Assembly: GCA_964498785.1 (NCBI GenBank)
Contig: CAZCJL010000132.1
Coordinates: 1 to 17,667 of the forward strand
DNA: 17,667 bases
Reading direction: 5' to 3'
Source: Mariaggregatimicrobium sp964498785
GTDB lineage: Bacteria; Zhuqueibacterota; Zhuqueibacteria; Thermofontimicrobiales; Thiofontviventaceae
Shown: in pieces, positions 1-6,700 of the stretch
Position numbering within the stretch: the first letter of the stretch is position 1
How the letters are laid out: every line of letters begins with the position of its first letter
Made by a program: the position numbers and the translations under genes
The notes under the pieces: model-generated
The model's input: only the letters and a program-made list of their open reading frames with translations
Told to the model about the DNA's origin: nothing
The model's database searches: none

Positions 1-1461
1 AAATACGACATAGAGGCAATCGCCCATATCTACCATAAAATATTGAGAAGATACACTTTGAATGATATGAAAAATCTCTTTAACAGAAAAAGTTGCTCTA
101 TTTTCTATTATTTTCACAGCAGATTGATACTCATAAGCGCCGATGTCATATCCATTTCCGATCGGTCTTGGATTCCCGTCGAAATCAATGGGCGGCGCCA
201 GGTCGCTCCTGGCATGATCCACAGCAGGGCTGGACTCGAGGAGGTGCAGGTCAAAATTGGCTGGATCAACAAACAGATTCGCAGCCGAATTTTCAACTAT
301 CGAATGGGCATCCTGTCCGCTGTAAGTTGTCCAGGCGCCGGTTTTGACCTGATCCAGCGTGAACTCATCAGTATAGGCAACAGCAACGGCACGATTGGGA
401 TTGTCATTATGAAAAATATTGTAATCACCTTCGTAATTGCCAACCCCCATCTGTTCGAAAGCCAATCCGATATTATCACCTCCAGCTAAAATGCAGTTGT
501 ACATCCGCAGCCGATCATTGCTGTTTTCGACCCAAACCGTGTAAGTGCCAGCATCAAAAAAAGTACAATTGATAAGCCAGATTGTTCCGGGCTGTTCATC
601 CCAATCCAGTTCGACATTGGAGCCAGGGCAGCTATGACCGATACAATTGATTAATTTGACATTATCCTGCCATAGCTTATAATTGCCATTCCAGCAGTTA
701 TACGCCAGGCACTGGTTCAGCGTAGTGTTGCCGGAGCTGATATCAAAGCCATCGAATACATCATACGTAGTGCAGCGGTTGAACACAAAATCGTGCTGGG
801 TGCCATGTCCCAGTGCAAACCCATCCACGTTTTGTTCATGGTCTAGGCCGGTATGGGCGATGCAGTCGTTGAACGTGCCATTATAACAGTCAATACCATT
901 GGGCGACACATCGAAGCCGTACAGATCGAAATGATGCGCCACCGTGCGATTGAACACAAAATCGTGACTGCCATACGCCACGCCGATGCCAAAAGGGACA
1001 TCATGAACTTCACAATCGCTGATCTCAAAATGGGCAGCGCCTTCGATCCATATCGCATTGCTTTCCCAGTTTGCCACTTCCAGCCCGATAAGCTTGATAT
1101 ATGATTTATCCAGAACGATTCCGTTACTCGCATCGGTGTTGCCAGTGCCATCAATAATGGGCTTTTCACCGGGATAGGCAGTAAACACGATATAGCCCGA
1201 GGTTTCATTTCCGCTGTGATCAAAGTAAATCCCTTCACGATAATTGCCGGCACGAATAAATACGGTATCACCAGCAACTGCAGTTTCGGCTGCGTGCTGG
1301 ATGGTCTTCCAGGGTGCATTCAGTGTTCCTGCATTGGCATCGCTGGCAGATGGGTGATTTCGGTCGACGTAGTAGGTAATAGCCCGGACTGAATTCGGAA
1401 TGACCATTAAAAAAACAAGGCTTACGATTACCAGACTGTTCAACAACATTAACTTTTTCAT
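1..1461 (-). CDS. Secreted right-handed beta-helix protein (DUF1565-like, choice-of-anchor Q type), 3' end outside window
   Basis: An uninterrupted frame of 487 codons runs from an ATG at 1461 to the left edge, so the C-terminus is missing. Residues 1-27 are a signal peptide (lysines, a long hydrophobic stretch, cleavage near SVRA). Residues about 29-75 (YYVDRNHP, PWKTIQHAAETAVAGDTVFI) match the DUF1565 start typical of pectate-lyase-like beta-helices. About 95-360 is a parallel beta-helix with short N/D/G-rich rungs; HDFVFNR occurs twice. About 400-445 has the choice-of-anchor Q pattern: SSPAVDHA, then RP, then DIGAYEYQ. The family is extracellular and often binds or cleaves polysaccharide; no catalytic residues can be assigned here. 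The ribosome-binding site is weak (AGGA, 3 bases from ATG). The gene starts 37 bases after the peptidase stop, so co-transcription is likely. A T9SS sorting tail may lie beyond the edge, as in the upstream neighbours; that is inference. Confidence 0.88.
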   Translation of the reverse strand, partial: MKKLMLLNSLVIVSLVFLMVIPNSVRAITYYVDRNHPSASDANAGTLNAPWKTIQHAAETAVAGDTVFIRAGNYREGIYFDHSGNETSGYIVFTAYPGEKPIIDGTGNTDASNGIVLDKSYIKLIGLEVANWESNAIWIEGAAHFEISDCEVHDVPFGIGVAYGSHDFVFNRTVAHHFDLYGFDVSPNGIDCYNGTFNDCIAHTGLDHEQNVDGFALGHGTQHDFVFNRCTTYDVFDGFDISSGNTTLNQCLAYNCWNGNYKLWQDNVKLINCIGHSCPGSNVELDWDEQPGTIWLINCTFFDAGTYTVWVENSNDRLRMYNCILAGGDNIGLAFEQMGVGNYEGDYNIFHNDNPNRAVAVAYTDEFTLDQVKTGAWTTYSGQDAHSIVENSAANLFVDPANFDLHLLESSPAVDHARSDLAPPIDFDGNPRPIGNGYDIGAYEYQSAVKIIENRATFSVKEIFHIIQSVSSQYFMVDMGDCLYVVF

Positions 1462-1498
1462 AATCCTGACTGCCTTTTTTTGCAAGAATTTCTGCCAA

Positions 1499-2887
1499 TT
1501 ATTGCTTCCGAATGATTACATCTTTACCTTTAAGAGTAAAAGGTCGATTGATTACCAGGGTAGAAGCAGAAAAGGTATTATCAGAGCCGGCCTTGAAGAT
1601 CAGCGTGGCATCATTGGGTGCGTTGGAAATTGCCGTTTCGATATCTTTGTATGGATTATCCGGTGAGCCATCACCACTGGTGCTATTACCGACAAACTTT
1701 ACGAGTAACGGTGCGATGCGGATGACATGACCCTGATTCAAAGTTAATCCGCCGGGAACGTTATCACACGTGTACCAGCCAGAAGCGCCACCCCAGCCTA
1801 AGTTCATCTTAAACTGCCAGGGTGAAGTTCCTTTGTTATAGCCCAGTAATACCCAGGCATGACCACCTCCTGCGCTGTTTTTCCCGAAAAAATATACTGC
1901 CCGCAGCCACTGAATCTCCTCAACCATTTTATTTAAATCCTTATCCTCAATGACGGCGTCTGGGTCATAACGAAAATAATTCTTTAAGGCAGTGGCTACA
2001 TGGGGCCCCCAACTGGAGGACTCAATTAATCCATAATACATGAAGACGGAAACTCCAGCGTGATAACAGAGCTTTGCCACTTCCGTATCACTGGCATCGA
2101 CCGGATTGGTATGGCTGTCTTGCAACAGATTCCAATGGTAGGTGGCAGAGGCAAAATTCACAGAACAAACCGTAGAATCCCGTGTCAGCCTGTTCCACAG
2201 TGTTTCCAGGGCGTTTTTGTAACTGGCGTCGCTACTATAATCTTTGGCATAATTATACAGGCTGGTGTCCCAATAGCCTGTCAGGCGCAGTCTTCCGCCG
2301 TCTGCTGAAGTCCACTGGAGTCGATCCTCCCAGCCAGAAAGACTACCGGGACTGGTCGCCAGTGGCTGTTCATCCCAGTTTGTTCTCCAGCGAAAGTAAT
2401 AGATTGTGGCATTGGCTGAAGTACCTGTCGCGGGCCATTGCCAATAATAGAGAATTTGCGCCAGGGCTGTAGCAACACAGCCGACAATAGTGTGCTCGTC
2501 AGTGCCCGGTGTGAGCACCGGACACTGGTCGTTATAAGGTGAATCCTGGTGCCATTCACAAGTCAGGGGAAGCTCCATCATGGTGGGTTCAGCGGCTGGA
2601 GCCTCGCCTTCCTGTGGTTCTGGAATTCGACCGGCAATCAAATCCTGCCAGAGGTTCTCTCTTTGCGATAATGCTTCCGCTTGAATCTGTACCGCCTGCT
2701 CCGGATGATATAAAGCAGTTAATCTGGTATCGATTTCCCAGAGAATAAATTGATAGGCAGGGTTTTTTGGATCATACATTCCCGATGGATTATAAAAGTA
2801 TGCTGGTAACAGCAGATCATCAGCACCGCAAAGGCAGAAGCCACCACCAGAAAGATGAGCGATATAAGCAACCGTTTTTCCTTTCAC
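1499..2887 (-). CDS. C10 family (streptopain-like) cysteine peptidase, catalytic part, separated from its signal peptide by a frameshift
   Basis: This frame encodes the main body of a C10 papain-fold cysteine peptidase. Visible catalytic features, numbered from the GTG at 2887, are the oxyanion Gln114 in WHQDSPYN, nucleophile Cys137 in GCVATALAQ, general base His343 in GGHAWVLLGY, and the NLGWGG motif with Trp365. All expected active-site positions are therefore present. Residues 1-60 (AYIAHLSGGGFCLCGADD) are the pro-region that normally continues from an N-terminal segment; here that segment is in another frame (2884-3090). The tail after residue 396 (GDGSPDNPYKDIETAI to the end) resembles the start of a DUF1565 beta-helix. 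The GTG overlaps the upstream TGA as GTGA, so coupled translation is conceivable. However, a product starting here would lack a signal peptide. The real gene was probably one ORF of about 530 residues for an exported protease. Confidence 0.85.
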   Translation of the reverse strand: MKGKTVAYIAHLSGGGFCLCGADDLLLPAYFYNPSGMYDPKNPAYQFILWEIDTRLTALYHPEQAVQIQAEALSQRENLWQDLIAGRIPEPQEGEAPAAEPTMMELPLTCEWHQDSPYNDQCPVLTPGTDEHTIVGCVATALAQILYYWQWPATGTSANATIYYFRWRTNWDEQPLATSPGSLSGWEDRLQWTSADGGRLRLTGYWDTSLYNYAKDYSSDASYKNALETLWNRLTRDSTVCSVNFASATYHWNLLQDSHTNPVDASDTEVAKLCYHAGVSVFMYYGLIESSSWGPHVATALKNYFRYDPDAVIEDKDLNKMVEEIQWLRAVYFFGKNSAGGGHAWVLLGYNKGTSPWQFKMNLGWGGASGWYTCDNVPGGLTLNQGHVIRIAPLLVKFVGNSTSGDGSPDNPYKDIETAISNAPNDATLIFKAGSDNTFSASTLVINRPFTLKGKDVIIRKQ

Positions 2888-3090
2888 AAGGTACGCGGTT
2901 CCATTTCCTCGATCACGGCATCTTGCCGGGCATCTGCGGTTACATAGCGCATCCAGGTTTCCACTGCCGCTTGAACTTCTTGTTCCCCTAACTCCTTTGC
3001 CTGAAGGAAAACGGGAATAAAAATCAGACCGAGGATCAGGAGGAACGCCAAAGCCCTGCCTTTGGAAATCTTAAATGTGAGTTGTCTCAT
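2884..3090 (-). CDS. N-terminal fragment of the C10 peptidase: signal peptide and start of pro-region
   Basis: This 68-residue frame has a strong ribosome-binding site (GAGGTG, about 7 bases before ATG 3090). A clear signal peptide follows: basic start, hydrophobic core at about 13-28, cleavage near LQA at 29-31. The segment after it (VETWMRYVTADARQD, then EEMEP) is the beginning of a C10 pro-region. The frame then ends at TGA 2884-2886, exactly where the catalytic ORF opens in the -1 frame. Joining the frames after EEMEP would give EEMEPYLVKGKTVAYIAHL, which reads as a natural continuation. The likely lesion is an extra CG dinucleotide in CCGCG near 2895, or a one-base loss close by. No slippery heptamer precedes the stop, so programmed frameshifting is unlikely. 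The fragment alone cannot be an active enzyme. Confidence 0.75.
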   Translation of the reverse strand: MRQLTFKISKGRALAFLLILGLIFIPVFLQAKELGEQEVQAAVETWMRYVTADARQDAVIEEMEPRTL

Positions 3091-3105
3091 TATTACACCT
3101 CTTTC

Positions 3106-3691
3106 TTATTGTAGGGTTACCAGGACAAGCACCAACCCCTGACCCTGTTCGAGTGAAGTCATGGCCTTACCGAGTATTGCCCCCTGGGCTTTGGTGAAAT
3201 CGGTGACCTTCATGGTATATATCCCGGCATGTCCGAGGTGGTCAGCAAATCACCAACCTGGATTGGATCACTGGAGGCATCAGCGAGGCAGTAAACGCGG
3301 CCGGTTAATGCAACCGGGTATTTGCCATTAGCCATAGATGCGGACTGGCTCATTAGCATGCCGGGTTGAATACCGCCAGCACCGCTGATAATGCCGGCTA
3401 CCTTGCGGTCGTATGCCTGCCTGCAAACTACCAATTTGCCCGGATTTTCCTGATCGATGGATACGACCATTCCTGGCTGACATTGTTCTGAAGAAGCTTC
3501 AACTCCATCAGTGCGATTCATCACCACGTCAAACTGTTCAGAAAGGTGAGCTTGTAATCTTTTTCAGCAACAGGTTGCTCGTCAGAACCAAGCAGCTTGC
3601 CCTGGTAATTGATGACCCGGGGAACCTGGGCGATTCCAACTGATGAAATCAGGATGAATAGCGAAATCAAAAGAGATGTCAATCGTTTCAT
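3106..3691 (-). pseudogene. Broken gene of a secreted protein with the KVTDFxKAQGAILGKAM C-terminal domain
   Basis: Starting at ATG 3691, with a strong AAAGGAG site overlapping the upstream gene's stop, the frame encodes a signal peptide (to about residue 21) and the typical opening VPRVINYQGKLL. It then stops at TGA after 56 codons. A second frame (3527 to 3210) carries SEQFDVVMNRTDG, PGMVVSIDQENPGKLVV, YDRKVAGIISGAGGI, YPVALTGRVYC and GDLLTTSDMPGY. It is lost at a TATATA run (3216-3222). A third frame then supplies MKVTDFTKAQGAILGKAM through LVLVLVTLQ and the natural stop at 3106. I recognise this as one known family of hypothetical exported proteins in which the conserved end follows a longer, variable middle. 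Here the middle is almost absent (YKLTF runs nearly straight into SEQFDV), implying an internal deletion plus two frame changes. Function of the family is unknown to me. Confidence 0.8.
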
Positions 3692-3702
3692 AACTTGCTC
3701 CT

Positions 3703-6700
3703 TTACTTGACAAATAGCATTTTTTTACTGACCGAAAACAAGACATGATCATCATCGGTAGTAGTGAGCCGATAGATGTACATGCCAGTCACCATTTGCG
3801 TGCCTTGATCATCAAAGCCATCCCAAACGACCTGCACGAATCCGGGTCCCTGGGTTTCAGCGTTCACCAGATGCCTGATCCTCTGGCCTAACAGGTTGTA
3901 TATTTCTACATTCACCTGTGAGGCTTTGGGCAAATCGTATCGAATTATCGTTCCCGGATTAAACGGATTGGGATAGTTCTGGTACAGGTAATAGGATGTT
4001 GGAATCGTTGCTTCTGCACCCGGATTTTTTACATCATCGATGATGAACTGGGCGTAATAGTCTTCCACTTCACCATCGATGGCAATGCCCACATACGACA
4101 GTCCTGGCTCTGTACTGAACCGGAAACGACTGAATATCGGTGGGGGCGCAGCGTCATCCGGTACCGGGACTTTCAAAATGGACTGACCTGCGGGGATGAA
4201 TTCATCGCGGAAAATCTGGTCATCGGGTTCAGCCCAACTGCCGTTGTTATCGAAATCCATCCACGCGTTAAGATAGCCGGGACGGGACGCGGTTACTTCA
4301 ACATAGGTAGCGCCGTCGCCGGACGGCGTAAGAAACTGGATTCCGTCGTCGTCGTTTATGCCGTCGTTATCATCACCAGTGCTGGTGTGATCGGGCTGGC
4401 CATCGGGCTCGGGATCGATGCGTTGACCAAGGTACACATCCGGGTCGATAATGTGCAACGCTCCGTTGTGTTCAAACAGGGTTGGATAGCGTTGCATCGG
4501 TGCATCGCCAAAATCCAGCTCCAGAAAATGTTCCGTCGTGGTCAGGACAAACGCTAAATCCCATTTTTCTGCAATAGGTTCTGATTTAATGATAACATCG
4601 CCAATTTTTGGCTGCACCGGATCATAAACAAAGACAGCATCATCGTGGAAGAAGTGTTCCCGGGTTTTCCAGCCCCAGACAAATGAGTCAGGCGCTTCTT
4701 CATACAACGCGGCAATACTCAACCAGTAAATAGTTGAATCCTTTTCCTGGTGGAACCATTGTTCTTCGGGAATGAAAAAGTCATACCGGAAGCACGAGTC
4801 TGGCTTGCTCATAAATTCAGGATGAAAATCGTCTCCGACAACCCGCTCATGCAGTTCGGCCCGAGGAACAATCCATTCCCAGATCATTTCACCGGGGTGA
4901 CTCCAGTCCGTTTCTTCACTTTTCGGAACATCGGTCCAGACGCCGATATGAAAGGCATGGGGCGCAACTGGCGGCGGAAAGGCGCTGTCCCAATCGGTGT
5001 AGGAACCCCACCAGTGAATATCGGTAACCGGGCGCGCTGATTTACAGAACCAGTCATCGGCAACAAAAGTCCCGTCATATTCGGAGCGGACGTCCCAACC
5101 ATAGAAAAACGGAGAGAAGGGCACATCCGGATTTTCGTGCACCAGTGGTGGCTGCGCCCATTTAATTGGCGGGCCTTCGCCTCCTTCCACAATAACGACT
5201 TCATAATCTTCCACCTCGCCGCCATGGCCATAGCCAGTGGAGAGCAATCCTGGAATCCGACTGAGCCGGAACCGGGCGAAAGTAGGTCCGGGTACTGCGG
5301 TTGGCGGCACGGTGAATGTGAGTGGATTATTGCCGGCAGATACCGGGACATCGATGAAAATATGCTCATCCGGTTCCATCCAGCTCTGATTTACATTATA
5401 ATCGATCCACGCATTGAGAATACCGTTCGCGGATGCAAAAACTTCGATAGTTGCATGTTGACCCGGAATCAGGGGCGTCGGAAAATCAACGCCATCTTCG
5501 TCATCGAGACCAATATTATCATCTCCCAGTGCGTCGGCAGTGGGCTGGCCGTTCGTTTCGCCGTCGATCAATCCACCGAGATGGAACCCATCGATGACAT
5601 CGTGGTACGCGCCGCCATTGGCATGGAGGGTGGGATAGCCGGGCGCATCGGGATCATCGGGTGCGTCGCCGAAATCATATTCGAAATCGCCGGTGATACG
5701 TGGAACAAAAAAGTAATCCTCGGTTTCACCAAAAGGATAGCCATTCGGCATACCGGAGCCATCGTCCGTATCCGAAGCCAGCGTGGTAATCATGATTCGC
5801 ATCCAGATCGGCGGCGGCGTTCCGGAAAATGGCGGATGCGTTGAAATGAATGCCGGGGTTGAAAGGACATGTATGCCCGGACTTAGTGTAATCACCTGAT
5901 TCTGTACCGCCCATTCCGGCGCCTGAACTCCGTTGCACTGCACGTTGTCTTCCCAGTCGCCGTCCCGGTTCCAGTCGAACCAGACATTGACGTAGAAATT
6001 CTGCACAGTAGCAGTGGGAGCGACAGTGACCCGATAATCGAACGATGTAATATCGCAATCAGGGAGCACCAGCGGCAGCATGACGCCGTCATCGAAATAA
6101 TCCAGATCAGGTCTGTTATTTTGCGGTACGATATTGTTGGTGGGGTCTTCATCAGGCCCAACATCTGCTTCCTGTTCAAGCGAAACGCGGTAGCCTAAAA
6201 ATGCCTGCGCCCGTGGCTGGATATGCATCGGTCCTTGTGGCAGGCCAGTTGCCGGATCGAATACTGTCGGGAAATTTGCAGCCACTCCAGGATAGGCATC
6301 CATAGATACGCCGAAGTGATTCGTGCCATCCGGCGCATCGCCTAAATCGAACATTTCGTCTTCACCGGTTTTCTTATTTCTGAAAGTGACCGTGATGTCT
6401 TCTCCCGGATCGAGATCAACATCCACTATGCCATTATTCAAATCGATGCTCGATCCATTATCAGCATCTCCGGTGACGTCGATATCTGTCAAAGTCCAGC
6501 CGGCAGGAACACTTTCGCCCAGATAATATATGCCAGCAGGACCATTCGGCATTATGGATTGATTCATCGAGGGATCGCGATATGGTGCAGCTCCGCCCAT
6601 AACTCCATATACTACCGAAATCCAGAACGGCGTATCGTCTTTGGGATCGGCATCTTTAATTATTTTTAAACTGCCTTCGCCGGGCTCCTGGATCGCCACG

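Noticed and set aside
843..1319. 158-codon minus-strand frame inside the left-edge gene
   Set aside because: It is in a different frame from the beta-helix protein, which has a signal peptide and family motifs across the same bases. This frame has none.
2880..2900. Programmed -1 frameshift in the C10 peptidase
   Set aside because: No X-XXY-YYZ slippery heptamer precedes the TGA and no obvious downstream stem-loop is visible. An indel or sequence error explains it better.
5137..5844. 235-codon open frame on the plus strand
   Set aside because: It lies wholly antisense to the 1841-aa T9SS gene, has no ribosome-binding site, and its translation has no recognisable domain. It is a shadow of the biased codons of the GEVED region.
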